Notes: a model not told the origin generated them from the sequence alone. Shown: positions 9,906 through 19,250, numbered from the stretch's first letter. The stretch: DNA of 64,000 nt from VXNE01 sp965217825 (GCA_965217825.1 OZ244571.1:2604001-2668000); one strand, 5' to 3'. Translations and numbers: made by a program.

Positions 9906-9934
9906 GGTCTATCCCCGCGCAGACGGGGAAACCG
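9906..9934. repeat. Solitary type I-E-like CRISPR repeat (candidate relic)
   Basis: A 29-base segment, on the minus strand GGTTTCCCCG then TCTGCGCGGGGATAGACC, has the layout of type I-E repeats: a TCCCCG/CGGGGA stem and an ACC end. Only one unit is present. No spacers, second repeat or cas genes were seen in the window. It lies nine bases from the MITE end. It may be a relic of an array or a chance hairpin. Confidence 0.3.
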
Positions 9935-9984
9935 ATGCTTTCCCCGGCCCCGCGCCGATAGGCCCGGATCTAAACGCGCAGGCG

Positions 9985-10069
9985 ACCTCGATGACATGAC
10001 CCTCCACTCGCCGCGGCGCCGGATGGCGACCGCGAGGTTCGGATCGTCTTCAACGAGCAGGACTGTCAT
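9985..10069 (-). pseudogene. Response-regulator receiver domain, N-terminal stub
   Basis: From ATG 10069 the minus strand reads MTVLLVEDDPNLAVAIRR, the canonical first strand and acidic pocket of a two-component receiver domain. After about 25 residues the similarity ends and the frame runs into the CRISPR-like repeat. No effector domain or kinase is nearby. Confidence 0.5.
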
Positions 10070-10137
10070 GGGACGTAACGGGTCGCGTCGAGTGCGCGGT
10101 ACGCGCGGTAAGCGTAGTCCCCAGGTGCGGTCCGGGG

Positions 10138-12036
10138 TTAACCGCCGCCATCCACGGTCAGCGTGGTGCGCAGGGTCTCTGTTCTTGGCGGCAGGCAAAG
10201 GTCGACCTTGCAGGTCTGGTAGGTAACCTTGGCGACGACCTCGTGCTGGCCCGGTGCGGCGGCCTCCACGGGCTGAGCCCACAGCCGGTCGGCGCCCTCA
10301 TAGATGTCGTAGGACCCCTTGAAATGGTGCAGAGGCAGTCTTCGCCCACCGGTCGCGAGGACGCCGTTGGGCAGTTCGAACGTCACGCTGGTCTCGATCA
10401 TGCCCTGCTGCGCGTTTCGACCCGTGGGGGCATATATGTACCAACCCGGGCGCATGGTGAAGCTAACGGCAAGGTCGGTTGCGTCGCCCGCCCGGACCTT
10501 CTCCGGCGCAACAAACGCAAGCGTCACCGGCGGCTGGGTGGGCGTTGCCGACGGGGAGCGACGCCCCGGTGATTGCGGGGCCTGGGACAGCGCCTCGGCA
10601 GTGACGGGCGTCGCCTCGCGGCGTTCGCCCAGCATGACGTAGATGCGGCCCTGGTGGCGTATGGTCAGCCAATGGCCCTTGTTCTCGCGGTACAGGCGTC
10701 CCACGGTTGCCTCCCAATACCGAACATTGCCTTGAACGCGTTCCTCGATTTCCTCTTCCGTCAATTCGTCGGAAATAACGTAGCTGTCCCGAGATTCTCT
10801 CGTCGGCCGCTCAGGCGGCGGATAGCGCCCCGGATCCTTTCCCGCGTCTTCCACCCCGTTCACCGCCTCCCACTCCCAGGAGAGCTCATCGCTGAATTCC
10901 CCGCCATTCACGGTGGCCACGCTGGCCCCGATGATCAAGTCGTTCACGCCGTCAAGGTTCCAGTCATCCACGTAAACCCGCGGGCCGCTGCCGGGCAGCG
11001 CCTTGGTGCCGTCTGCGACCGGCAACAGGTCAATGCCCGGCTCAAATCGATGTCCTTCGGGGGTCTTGACGCCGCGGAAGAAGGAAACGGCGCGGCTATT
11101 GGGATTGCGGTAACTATCCGTAACCAGCAGGTCCAGCACGCCGTCTGTGTTCCAGTCGATCGCAAGGGGATTCGTCTTGAAATCGCTGGCGGGCGGCAAC
11201 GAGCCACCCGATCGGGCGCTTTGGAGCTGCCCTTCGGTGTACGGGCGTGTCTGCAATGCCCGGCCTTCAATATCCAGCAGCCGTTCACGCATGGCAAAGC
11301 TCGGGGTCTTCCGCCCGCCGACGTTCTCGCTTAGCCGCAAGCCTCCGCTGCCGCCTACGATCAGGTCGTAGTCGCCATCGTCGTCGAGATCGCCAAAGGT
11401 GGCCGATGTATAGCCCCAGTATTCGAAGGTGCCGATATCACCGTCTTCGCCATCGTAGTCCTGCCAATCAGGTTGGCGGTTGGAGGCCGGATTCCCTTCC
11501 TGCGGCAGCGTTTTGCCGGGCATGAACCCAGCCGGGCTTCCCCGAAACCACGTGACTTCGCCCGGGTGATACTGGCCGGTGATCATGTCCTTGTGGCCGT
11601 CGTCGTCCAAGTCGAAGAACTGCGGCGTAAAGCCGATGCAGCACCATTGCGGAACCTCCATGATGGCGCCCTCGGTGTCCCGCGCCCACTCGAACTCCGC
11701 CGAGAACTCCGGGTCCGAGTCGGTGCCGACGTTCAGGTATACGCGGACCGTGGATCCGTCCGCGCCCATGGGGAACAATTCGTTGCCATTGGTCTCGAAC
11801 TCGCCCACCAGCAGGTCGCGCTTGCCGTCGCCGTTCCAGTCCCACAGCGCCGGCGCCGCCAAGCCGTGCTTCTCTGTCAGTACCGGCTTTTCGCCAGCCA
11901 TCACCAGAAACGGCGCGCCGAGCTTGGGCGCGCCGGGAATGTCCGCCGGCGTCCGCTTCGGAAAGCGCATTTCATCGGCCTGGACCACGCCGAAACCAAT
12001 AACCGCCGCTACGGCAACAAGAACAAATTCACGCAT
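10138..12036 (-). CDS. FG-GAP/VCBS repeat protein with C-terminal DsbD-alpha-like domain
   Basis: The start was placed at ATG 12036, which gives a signal peptide (MREFVLVAVAAVIGFG); the longer open frame upstream is a shadow. The mature 632-residue protein has at least five calcium-loop blades of the DxNxDGxxD or DxDxDGxxD type (DWNGDGKRDLLVG, DLDDDGHKDMITG, DLDDDGDYDLIVG, DWNTDGVLDLLV, DWNLDGVNDLII). The last 130 residues resemble the N-terminal domain of DsbD (RPGWYIYAP, then YQTCKVDLCLPP), including the cysteine pair of that domain. It is probably periplasmic or surface exposed. It follows the TonB receptor in the same direction, so it may bind or reduce the ligand taken up by that receptor; that role is inference. 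Confidence 0.8.
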   Translation of the reverse strand: MREFVLVAVAAVIGFGVVQADEMRFPKRTPADIPGAPKLGAPFLVMAGEKPVLTEKHGLAAPALWDWNGDGKRDLLVGEFETNGNELFPMGADGSTVRVYLNVGTDSDPEFSAEFEWARDTEGAIMEVPQWCCIGFTPQFFDLDDDGHKDMITGQYHPGEVTWFRGSPAGFMPGKTLPQEGNPASNRQPDWQDYDGEDGDIGTFEYWGYTSATFGDLDDDGDYDLIVGGSGGLRLSENVGGRKTPSFAMRERLLDIEGRALQTRPYTEGQLQSARSGGSLPPASDFKTNPLAIDWNTDGVLDLLVTDSYRNPNSRAVSFFRGVKTPEGHRFEPGIDLLPVADGTKALPGSGPRVYVDDWNLDGVNDLIIGASVATVNGGEFSDELSWEWEAVNGVEDAGKDPGRYPPPERPTRESRDSYVISDELTEEEIEERVQGNVRYWEATVGRLYRENKGHWLTIRHQGRIYVMLGERREATPVTAEALSQAPQSPGRRSPSATPTQPPVTLAFVAPEKVRAGDATDLAVSFTMRPGWYIYAPTGRNAQQGMIETSVTFELPNGVLATGGRRLPLHHFKGSYDIYEGADRLWAQPVEAAAPGQHEVVAKVTYQTCKVDLCLPPRTETLRTTLTVDGGG

Positions 12037-12147
12037 GTCCCAATCTCCACAAGTGAGCGGGCCCATCCGGCCATGTTCCCGCTGCCGGGGCCTCTTCAGC
12101 CGACAAGCCCTTTTCCTCGCTTCCTGGTTGTTGAGACGCCCCGCCAA

Positions 12148-12190
12148 GAGACGGGGGCGTTCCGCGTCAATAAAGGAAACGCCCCGCCTG
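12148..12190 (-). terminator. Imperfect hairpin after the TonB receptor gene
   Basis: GGGGCGTTCC and GGAAACGCCCC form a stem with one bulge, 28 bases after the receptor stop codon. There is no clean T-run, so a terminator or an mRNA-stabilising hairpin is possible. Confidence 0.3.
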
Positions 12191-12212
12191 AGGAGACCCG
12201 TTGTCCGGCGGC

Positions 12213-15200
12213 CTACATCTCCCAGTTCAGATCCAGGAACAGCACCCGGGCCCGCGCATCCCAGCGCGTGGGGTCGTAGCGAAAGGCGTTGATGCTGCCC
12301 CAAAGAGTGGGGGAGTCCGCCTCGAAGATGTTGCGCCCGCCAGCCTTCAGGCGCAGGCCGTTGTCGAATTGGTAGCTCACGGTAAGATCCACCGTGGTCA
12401 GGGGATCGACTTGAAGTGTGGGCCTGCTGGCGTTCCTACGCGAGCAGCTGCCCTCGGCAAACGCGCAACGCCCGGTGCGATCATTTTCGTAGCTGGGGGT
12501 GAAATAGACGAACAGATCCGCCGCAAACCTGTCTTTCTGCCAGGAAAGCGACCCGGTCAGCCGGTACTTGTCGCTGCCGCTTGCCTTGCCTAAACGGTCC
12601 ACAAGCTCGCTGTCCGGCGTAATCCGGAAAAATTCGTCGAGAACCCGCGTGTAGTGCAATCCGGGCGTGAAGTTGCCCAGACGCGTGTCAAAGGCATACT
12701 CAAGCCGCGTGTCCACGATTTCACTGACCTTTTCGGCCAGATTTACGCGGCCGAAATAGATCCGCGTAATGTAGCCGTCCGCGTCACGCTGCACGATTTC
12801 CGGAAGCTTGTAGGCAATTTCAGGTGCGATCCAAAGGACAGTTGAGCTGTATTGAATCTTGTCGGTAAAATCAACCCGCGACCAACCGACGGTCCACCGC
12901 AGCCCGGGAATACGCTCCGGCGACCAGTCAAAGCCTATCGAATAATTGTCGGAAAACTCGGGCTTGATGTCCAAACTAAAAGTGCCGGAGAAATAAGGAT
13001 ATGGCAGACGTTGGAACATGCCGTCCGGGTGATACGGATCCGCAAAGTACGAAACACCCTCGCTGTCACTAGCTACGCTGAATACTTCGCTGAACGAGGG
13101 CGGCTTGAACGACCTCGACCAAGCCGCGCGCGCCGTGAACGTCTCAACCGGCTTGTATTGCAGGCCGAACCGCGGGCTGGTGGCGCTTTCCTTCACTTCT
13201 GCAAGGTCCGGAGCGCCTGTTTGGAACCACCTGGGATACTCATACGATTCCCAACCTTCACCGGGCACGTAGCGGTTGCCAATGGCGGGCTCGGAAGTCC
13301 AGGCACCGAAGCCGCCAGCGGCGCCGGTGGCCGCGTAGCTGTCGCGGCGCGCCTGGACGCTCAACACCAGCGACCGCAGCCCCGGCCGGGCATTGTCGGG
13401 TCCAACGATGGGAAAAGCGAGTTCGGCGAAGTAAGCGCTTACCTTCCGAGTGGGGCGCTCCACCCCGATGCTTCCTTCCCGCCCATCGAAGCTTTCCAGT
13501 CCGCCTTCCGCGTAGCGTTGAGAGTACTTGCGAATGCCCGATTTGCGGAACTCCGCGCCGACCGCGTAATCAATCGGTCCGCCCCACAAACGGAACAATT
13601 GCCCGCGCAGCAACGAGTCGAAGCGGGTCACATCGCTGTGCCCGCGGCTCGGCCCTAGAGTGACGCCGAACAACTCGGCAAAGGCCGAACCCTGGACCGT
13701 GCCGTCGCCAAACAGGTTCAGCGCCACGTCCGGGTCCGAACTGGCCAGCGCCTCGTAGAACTTGTCCGCCGTGGGGTCATAATGATTGCGCGAATAGTTG
13801 GAATGAATCTGCCATGCCCAATTCATCGACTCTGAGCGCCCGGCGCTGACTTCCAGCTGGTGGCCACCGCCGAACTCCCAGAAAAAGCCCGCGTTGTAGT
13901 TGCGCTGCTTGTCTTCGCTTTCCGTGTACGCATAAGGAATCAGGCCGGATTGGAGCTCCCGCCAGGGAATATAGGACACCACAACGTGTCGGCCGTAGGG
14001 GTTGTAGGCGTTGCTTGCCGGAACGACAAACCCGTTAAAGTAGGTCTTGTACTCTTGATAGGATTCGTGATCGGAAGCAAGCAGGTCCGCATACAGCCAC
14101 AACTTGTCGGTGATGGTTTGCTCTACATATAGGCTTAGTGAAGTATTGGTGGAGTCCGCTCCATTCTGAGGAACGAAGAGATCCGACCGCACGATATCGG
14201 AAGTGAAATCATCGAGCGCGGCCCCCACGCCGCTATGGCCGGCCGGCAGTTGCCTACTCAGGGCGGGGTAAGCGCATCCAGGATACTGAGAGCTGCCGTT
14301 GTATTCGCAAACGACGCCCGGCTGACCCAGCCAGTCTCGGCGCGCGTCGAATTCGGGTCCGAATAGCGGCCGAAAATCGTTAGTGGTCCAGAGTTTGAGG
14401 TGGTTGATGGGCCTGGATGTGTCGCGGGATAGAGTAGCGGTCAGGTTGCCGCTTCCCCAGGCGTACCCTCCATGCACGGTGATGTTTCGGCGGTCCGCAT
14501 CCGTGGAGCTGAACTCCTCGCGGAAGGTGGCCGAGAGGCCCCGGTAGTCTTTCCTGGTGATGAAATTCACCACGCCGCCGATGGCGTCGGAGCCATATAC
14601 TGCCGAGGCGCCGTCCAATTGAATATCCACCCGCTCAATTGCCGACAGCGGCACGTTGAGAATGTTGACGATGCTGTCTTCATCGCCCGCATAGCCGGCC
14701 ACCCGCCGGCCGTTGACCAGCACCAGGGTGTTGGCCGATCCGAAGGCGCGCAGGTTGACCGCGGACAAGCCCAGAGCCAGGGAGCCAAAATTCTTTTCGA
14801 ATTCTTGATCGGTAGTGGAGGGCTCCAAGTTGGTCTGCGTGGTCATGGTCGCAAAGGACCAGGGCAGCGTCCGAAACAACTCCTCCAGGCTGGAGACGCC
14901 CCGCGCAGCGATGTCGTCGGCCGACAGGCGGTAAACGCGCGCCGTCGGATCGCCTCCCTCCAGCCGCGAGCCGGTAACAGTCATGGTCTCCACCGGACGC
15001 TCGATCGGCTCCTCAGCATCCTCGACAGAGGCTTCGTCGGCCGTTTCCGGTTCCGCGACCTCCTTCTCGTCCTCCGTGACCACTACCACATTCTCCGAGG
15101 CGAGTTCGTATGACAGGCCCGTGCCAGTCAACAGGGTCGCCAAGGCGTCTTCGAACCGGTATTCACCCTTCAATCCTGCGACCTCGATCCTTGCGGCGTT

Positions 15201-15404
15201 CCCGCCGGCCAGCATGATCTGCATGCCGGAGGACTTGGCCAGCGCGAGCAGGGCCGAGCCAGCGTCCTGCGTCGGGATGTCGAGCGTCAGCGCTTCGTCG
15301 GACTGCGCCTGCTCTCCCAGGGCGTGGGCCGCGGCGAACGTCAGCACGGCCAGCACCGCGATCGGCAAGACGCCCCGACTGCGAGTTCTCCCAATAGTGT
15401 TCAT
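12213..15404 (-). CDS. TonB-dependent receptor with N-terminal STN signalling domain (FecA-like)
   Basis: The 1063-residue protein starts at ATG 15404, six bases after GAGGTG. A signal peptide is followed by an STN domain (residues about 35-115, including LDIPTQDAGSALLALA), then a TonB plug (GSRLEGGDP, LVNGRRVAGY, VDIQLDGASAVYGSDAIGG) and a 22-strand-type barrel ending FLDLNWEM. The STN domain normally contacts an FecR-type anti-sigma factor when ligand binds. The gene follows sigma and fecR genes directly, so it is the transducing receptor of that set. The ligand is unknown; large catecholate, glycan or peptide ligands are all possible. Confidence 0.92.
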   Translation of the reverse strand: MNTIGRTRSRGVLPIAVLAVLTFAAAHALGEQAQSDEALTLDIPTQDAGSALLALAKSSGMQIMLAGGNAARIEVAGLKGEYRFEDALATLLTGTGLSYELASENVVVVTEDEKEVAEPETADEASVEDAEEPIERPVETMTVTGSRLEGGDPTARVYRLSADDIAARGVSSLEELFRTLPWSFATMTTQTNLEPSTTDQEFEKNFGSLALGLSAVNLRAFGSANTLVLVNGRRVAGYAGDEDSIVNILNVPLSAIERVDIQLDGASAVYGSDAIGGVVNFITRKDYRGLSATFREEFSSTDADRRNITVHGGYAWGSGNLTATLSRDTSRPINHLKLWTTNDFRPLFGPEFDARRDWLGQPGVVCEYNGSSQYPGCAYPALSRQLPAGHSGVGAALDDFTSDIVRSDLFVPQNGADSTNTSLSLYVEQTITDKLWLYADLLASDHESYQEYKTYFNGFVVPASNAYNPYGRHVVVSYIPWRELQSGLIPYAYTESEDKQRNYNAGFFWEFGGGHQLEVSAGRSESMNWAWQIHSNYSRNHYDPTADKFYEALASSDPDVALNLFGDGTVQGSAFAELFGVTLGPSRGHSDVTRFDSLLRGQLFRLWGGPIDYAVGAEFRKSGIRKYSQRYAEGGLESFDGREGSIGVERPTRKVSAYFAELAFPIVGPDNARPGLRSLVLSVQARRDSYAATGAAGGFGAWTSEPAIGNRYVPGEGWESYEYPRWFQTGAPDLAEVKESATSPRFGLQYKPVETFTARAAWSRSFKPPSFSEVFSVASDSEGVSYFADPYHPDGMFQRLPYPYFSGTFSLDIKPEFSDNYSIGFDWSPERIPGLRWTVGWSRVDFTDKIQYSSTVLWIAPEIAYKLPEIVQRDADGYITRIYFGRVNLAEKVSEIVDTRLEYAFDTRLGNFTPGLHYTRVLDEFFRITPDSELVDRLGKASGSDKYRLTGSLSWQKDRFAADLFVYFTPSYENDRTGRCAFAEGSCSRRNASRPTLQVDPLTTVDLTVSYQFDNGLRLKAGGRNIFEADSPTLWGSINAFRYDPTRWDARARVLFLDLNWEM

Positions 15405-15409
15405 GTTCT

Positions 15410-16459
15410 TCACCTCTTCGGTTGGTCTTCTTGGTTGTCATTTCCCGCTAATTCGGTAATCACGATCCGGTCGTAGTGCCGGGTGATTTCGATGGGAAGT
15501 GCTTGCTCCAAGCCGTGGAGCGCGGCATCGATGTCCGCTAAGTTAATCGCGGTGACCACGCTCAATTCCATGGCCGAGGCATCCTCGATCAGAATCTTCT
15601 TGCGCGAGTAGCGGTTCAGCTCCTGGACCACCCGAGACAACGGCTCGTAGGAAAAGCTGAGCAGTCCGCTGCGCCAATCCCGATAACGGTCCGTGGATTC
15701 CGGCCGAAACGCAGTCAGTTCATCGCGGCTCACATCGAACTCGACCACCCAGCCCGCCTCCACGCGGCGCGGGCCCGGCCCGCGGACCGAGACCGGCGGG
15801 AGCGGCGCGGACACGTCCTCGGTGGGCTCATGGAGCGCCACCGCGCCCTCGATCACCGCCACCTGGTAGCGTTGCGGGTCCTTGCGGATATTGAAAGCCG
15901 TTCCGAGTGCGGTGACGGAGCGCAGGCCCAGGGCCACCGTGAAGGGACGCTTGGGATCGTCCGCCACCTCGAAATATGCCTCGCCGCGCTCCAGCAGGAC
16001 CCGGCGGCCCGCCTCGCTGTGATCCACCACCAACTGCCCGCCGGTATTGAGCGTGACCGCGCTCCCATCGTCCAACTCGATCATTTGCTGCTCTCCGATG
16101 CGGGTGGAGTACATGGGCAGGGTGCGGTCGCCCGAACCGAGGGAGAAAACCGCCGGGATGACGCCGACGGCGACGAGCATTCCGGCGGCCATGCCGAGCG
16201 CGAGGCGCCGTTTCCTGCGGCGCTCTCGCAGCAGCCCCGGGTATCCCCGGGCGATCTCTTCGATCGCGCCATCGCTGGCGAGGCCCTCGATCGAAGCGAA
16301 AGTCGCAAGGATGTCTTGCAACTCATCTCCGTACTGGGGATCCCTCTGCATCCGGTTATGGATCGCCGCCGCTTCGGCTTCCCCGAGTTGATCAGACCAA
16401 AGCCGCACCAGCGCGTGCGCCGGGTCGCCACTCATGAATTCCTGAAGGTTGTTCAGCAC
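15410..16459 (-). CDS. FecR family anti-sigma regulator
   Basis: Start GTG 16459 is preceded by AGGAGA and overlaps the end of the sigma gene by seven bases, indicating translational coupling. The 349-residue protein has an N-terminal cytoplasmic DUF4880-like region (RLWSDQLGEAEAAA). A single membrane segment follows around GMAAGMLVAVGVIPAVFSL, then a periplasmic FecR domain (GEQQMIELDDGSAVTLNTG, GEAYFEV, FNIR). It would hold or activate the ECF sigma factor and receive the signal from the STN domain of the receptor encoded six bases downstream. Confidence 0.92.
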   Translation of the reverse strand: MLNNLQEFMSGDPAHALVRLWSDQLGEAEAAAIHNRMQRDPQYGDELQDILATFASIEGLASDGAIEEIARGYPGLLRERRRKRRLALGMAAGMLVAVGVIPAVFSLGSGDRTLPMYSTRIGEQQMIELDDGSAVTLNTGGQLVVDHSEAGRRVLLERGEAYFEVADDPKRPFTVALGLRSVTALGTAFNIRKDPQRYQVAVIEGAVALHEPTEDVSAPLPPVSVRGPGPRRVEAGWVVEFDVSRDELTAFRPESTDRYRDWRSGLLSFSYEPLSRVVQELNRYSRKKILIEDASAMELSVVTAINLADIDAALHGLEQALPIEITRHYDRIVITELAGNDNQEDQPKR

Positions 16460-17055
16460 GATAGTTCTCCTGCCCCCTGGCTTTGCTGCCGCGCCTTGTT
16501 GATACGCCGCGCGGCCCGTCTCAGATAGCGCTCGACCTGCCGTACCGAGACTCCCATGTGCAAGGCAATCTCCTCGTAACTCATGTTGCGGAAGCGCTGC
16601 AGAACCAGCGCCACCCGCCAGTTCAGAGGCAAATCCAGAATGACGGCCCGCATGGCTTTCAGCTCTAGCTGCGCCGCTACGATCCGCTCCGGCGTGCACT
16701 CATCCATGTTCTCGCCTTCGACTTCGCGCTGCGCTTTGGCGTAGGCGTTGCGCACCTGCCGCTTGCGCTGCCCGTCCACGATCAGGTTGTTGGCGCTGGT
16801 CAGGAGAAAGGATCGAACGCTGCCGGAAGCATCGGTCATCCTTTCCTCCAACCGCTTTACGCTCAGCAACCTTGCGAATAGCTCCTGCACCACGTCCTCG
16901 ACCTGGTCTTGCGGCACCGACCGCCCGCGAAGGAACAGGCGCACGGCCGGGGCGTGCTGGGTAAATAACTGCTCGGTCAACTGCCTGCGACCGGGGCGCT
17001 CGCGCGAAGCCAAGTCAATGACGTTATCGCTCCGGGGGGTCAATAGACGACTCAA
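16453..17055 (-). CDS. ECF RNA polymerase sigma factor (FecI-like)
   Basis: Region 2 (QVEDVVQELFARLL) and region 4 (FRNMSYEEIALHMGVSVRQV) are both clear, and the length of about 200 residues is normal. The start is uncertain: TTG 17055 has AGAGG at good spacing, and GTG 17079 is an alternative. The open frame extends far upstream, but that part is antisense or IS-derived. It heads an operon with fecR, an STN-TonB receptor and an FG-GAP protein, and would drive transcription of that operon when ligand binds outside the cell. An IS remnant sits directly upstream, so its promoter may have changed. Confidence 0.85.
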   Translation of the reverse strand: MSRLLTPRSDNVIDLASRERPGRRQLTEQLFTQHAPAVRLFLRGRSVPQDQVEDVVQELFARLLSVKRLEERMTDASGSVRSFLLTSANNLIVDGQRKRQVRNAYAKAQREVEGENMDECTPERIVAAQLELKAMRAVILDLPLNWRVALVLQRFRNMSYEEIALHMGVSVRQVERYLRRAARRINKARQQSQGAGELSC

Positions 17056-17129
17056 AACAGATGCCTCTATAGAATCCACGTTCCAGACGCTGATTTTCTC
17101 TCCGCCCAAAGTCCGCGATTCCCGCAGCT

Positions 17130-17376
17130 TCGCCATGTGGGTCCCAGTCACGGTGCTGTCGATGCGTACCCGCTCCCCGGTTTCCACCCCCGCGTCGCGC
17201 GCCACACCCAGCAAGCGCCGGTTGATGCGCTCCCAGGTCGTCGCGCGCACCGCGCCCATCGTCGCCCGCAGCGCCGACTTCCTCGGCAAGCGCGCCGCGT
17301 CCACCCGCGCAAAGCGCTGTGCGGAACGCGAGTCGAGCAACGTGAACTCCAACCCCCGACAGGTCTCCTGGCGCAT
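17130..17376 (-). pseudogene. ISNCY-like transposase fragment
   Basis: About 82 residues (RQETCRGLEF, then RFARVDAARLPRKSAL and TWERINRRLLGVARD) align with residues about 75-155 of the intact transposase at 26983-28332 at roughly 70% identity. The frame is continuous with the sigma factor gene, giving a chimeric open frame. No ends of the element were found, so this is a decayed internal piece. Confidence 0.75.
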
Positions 17377-17581
17377 TGTGGCGTCTACCCCGTCGGGGTC
17401 GACTGCGACCGCGCGCGCTGATACCAGCGGTCGCCGGAGCTTGCGCGAGTGACGCACTCGACGTATCGTGCCCTTATGGTCGTAACGAGATGTCCATATG
17501 GTTAGGCCACTCCCAGTGCCCCATTCCGGCCCCATGTCCGTCCGCGAGGCCGAGAGCCGCACGGGGACTGGTGATCGAACG

Positions 17582-18046
17582 ATGTCTCCGGAAACCGAAG
17601 CAGGGCCGGCGAACGAGGACATCCTCTTCTCTCCGAGCTCGAGTTCAGGGGCCCTGATCGCAAACTTGGGGTCGGAAGGCGCGGATGTCTTGGCACTGGT
17701 GCGCCGTGGTTTGCCGTTCGTTGCACTGGAGAACCTGGTGCACGCCATCGGCGTGCCGCAAAAGGAGATCGCCCGTGTAATCGGTATGCCGGCGACGACG
17801 CTCCACCGACGGCGAAAGAGCGGGCGGCTTACACCGATGGAATCGGATCACGTGGTGCGTGTTGCGCGACTGGTGGCGATGGCTCGCAGCCTGATGGCTG
17901 GCGACCCCGAGGCCGCACGGCGCTGGTTGACGACGCCGCACCGGCTATTGGGCGATGAAACGCCTCTGCGCCGTGCTTCCACGGAAACCGGTGGACGCGA
18001 GGTGGAGCAGTTGATCGGCCAGCTTCGTCACGGTGTCTTCAGCTAG
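17582..18046 (+). CDS. Xre/MbcA/ParS-type antitoxin of a RES toxin
   Basis: The 154-residue version starts at ATG 17582; ATGs at 17534 and 17498 are possible longer starts. The middle holds a helix-turn-helix-like region (QKEIARVIGMPATTLHRR). The C-terminal half has the DUF2384 pattern, ending GREVEQLIGQLRHGVFS. Its TAG stop shares one base with the GTG start of the RES gene. The antitoxin would neutralise the RES protein and repress the shared promoter. Confidence 0.85.
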   Translation: MSPETEAGPANEDILFSPSSSSGALIANLGSEGADVLALVRRGLPFVALENLVHAIGVPQKEIARVIGMPATTLHRRRKSGRLTPMESDHVVRVARLVAMARSLMAGDPEAARRWLTTPHRLLGDETPLRRASTETGGREVEQLIGQLRHGVFS

Positions 18047-18513
18047 TGCTGGTTGGCTGGCGCCTGTCGGCGCCCGAGTTCGCCCAGACTGTTGATGGGA
18101 TGCTGTCCGGCGAGGGCGCGCGGCTGTTTGGCGGTCGCTGGAACAGTCCCGGGCTCGCGGCAGTCTATCTCGGCGACAGTCTCGCGCTGGCCGGCATGGA
18201 ACTGCTGGTTCATCTCGGTAATCTAGATGTCCTGAAGACGTATCGGAAGATGCCTGTGTACATTCCCGAAGCGCTCGTGATGCACATCGAACCGCACGAG
18301 TTGCCGTCGGGATGGGAGACGGGACCGCGGGTGACGACGCGAGAGATCGGAGACCGGTGGCTGGTCAGTAGGCAATCCCCTGTCCTGCAAGTTCCGAGCT
18401 CGGTGATCCTCGGTGAGAGCAACTTCATCGTCAATCCGAACCACCCGGATTCCGATGCAATGGTCACCGGTCCCATCACGGCTTTTCGTTACGATCCGCG
18501 ACTCCACGGATAA
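18046..18513 (+). CDS. RES-domain toxin
   Basis: A 155-residue protein with RES motifs in order: FGGRWNSPG with the conserved arginine, VYLGDSLALAGMELLVH with the conserved glutamate, and VPSSVILGESNFIVNPNHP with the conserved serine. The C-terminus is FRYDPRLHG. RES toxins degrade or modify NAD+. It is intact and coupled to the antitoxin by a one-base overlap, unlike the second RES gene at the right end of the window. Confidence 0.9.
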   Translation: MLVGWRLSAPEFAQTVDGMLSGEGARLFGGRWNSPGLAAVYLGDSLALAGMELLVHLGNLDVLKTYRKMPVYIPEALVMHIEPHELPSGWETGPRVTTREIGDRWLVSRQSPVLQVPSSVILGESNFIVNPNHPDSDAMVTGPITAFRYDPRLHG

Positions 18514-18720
18514 TCCGCACGTTCGCCATCCTACGGCTGAGGCTTGAGACGGAGCAGCGGGTGGGCCAACGACGTTGCGCGGTTCGAACGCCAAGCCGCT
18601 CGAGGTCAGACTAATCTCCCCCCTGCCGCGCTTCACCCAAGGCCGAGGACAGCGGGCGTATTCCCGACTGCGCCTCCTACGCCATCGCCATCGCCATCAT
18701 CGTGGAACACGCGGCCACCA

Positions 18721-19250
18721 TGCACCGCGTCGACCACCCCAATCCACGGCACGACCCCAACGCGTGGGCACATTTGCTGGCGGACTCGGAGGCGGACGCG
18801 AGCGCGGCCGGACCCACCACCCCGCCCGCGGGCGCCGCTGGATTGCCCGCGAGCCCCTGGTGCGTACGCTCATCGCCAATTACCTCACCGCCACCGAGCC
18901 GAACGAACTCCACGAGATCGTCGGTCCGGTGGTCGCCGGCTTCGGGCGCGAAGCCGTACGTCTTCGATTTCATGCACTGCCCGGCGGCGCGCGGACGGGC
19001 GCAGATCGACACCTCGCGGGACGCGCCCTGGTTCGGCACATGGACCCATCCGGAAACCCTGCGCATCGTGCGCTTCATCGAAGGCGAGATGACCGTGCGG
19101 GTCGCGGCGACCGCCGCCGAGTACGTCGCCGAGATGCGGCGCCAGGTGGCCTGGCACGCCGGCCAGGGGCACGCGTTCGCGATCGACCCGATGCTGCGCG
19201 ACGACATCGAAGCGCTGCGCGCGCTCGGCCTGGACGACCTTCTCCATTGA
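18721..19250 (+). pseudogene. Unknown conserved protein, frameshifted
   Basis: Three coding-looking pieces lie in alternating frames: MHRVDHPNPRHDPNAWAHLL near 18721, LVRTLIANYLTATEPNELHE near 18857, and YVFDFMHCPAARGRAQIDTS from about 18955 to the stop at 19250. Together they would make one protein of about 175 residues with frameshifts near 18810 and 18950. I do not recognise the family. Sequencing error could also explain the shifts. Confidence 0.45.

Noticed and set aside
9906..10150. A CRISPR array of more than one repeat
   Set aside because: A second loosely similar hairpin near 10115-10145 overlaps the FG-GAP gene stop codon and does not match the first repeat well. There is no regular spacing.
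10138..12303. N-terminal extension of the FG-GAP protein to 12303
   Set aside because: The extension overlaps the TonB receptor gene and precedes a good signal peptide at ATG 12036.
16453..17748. One 431-residue protein containing a sigma factor
   Set aside because: The N-terminal half is antisense to the antitoxin gene and then an IS transposase fragment. Only the last ~200 residues match ECF sigma factors.
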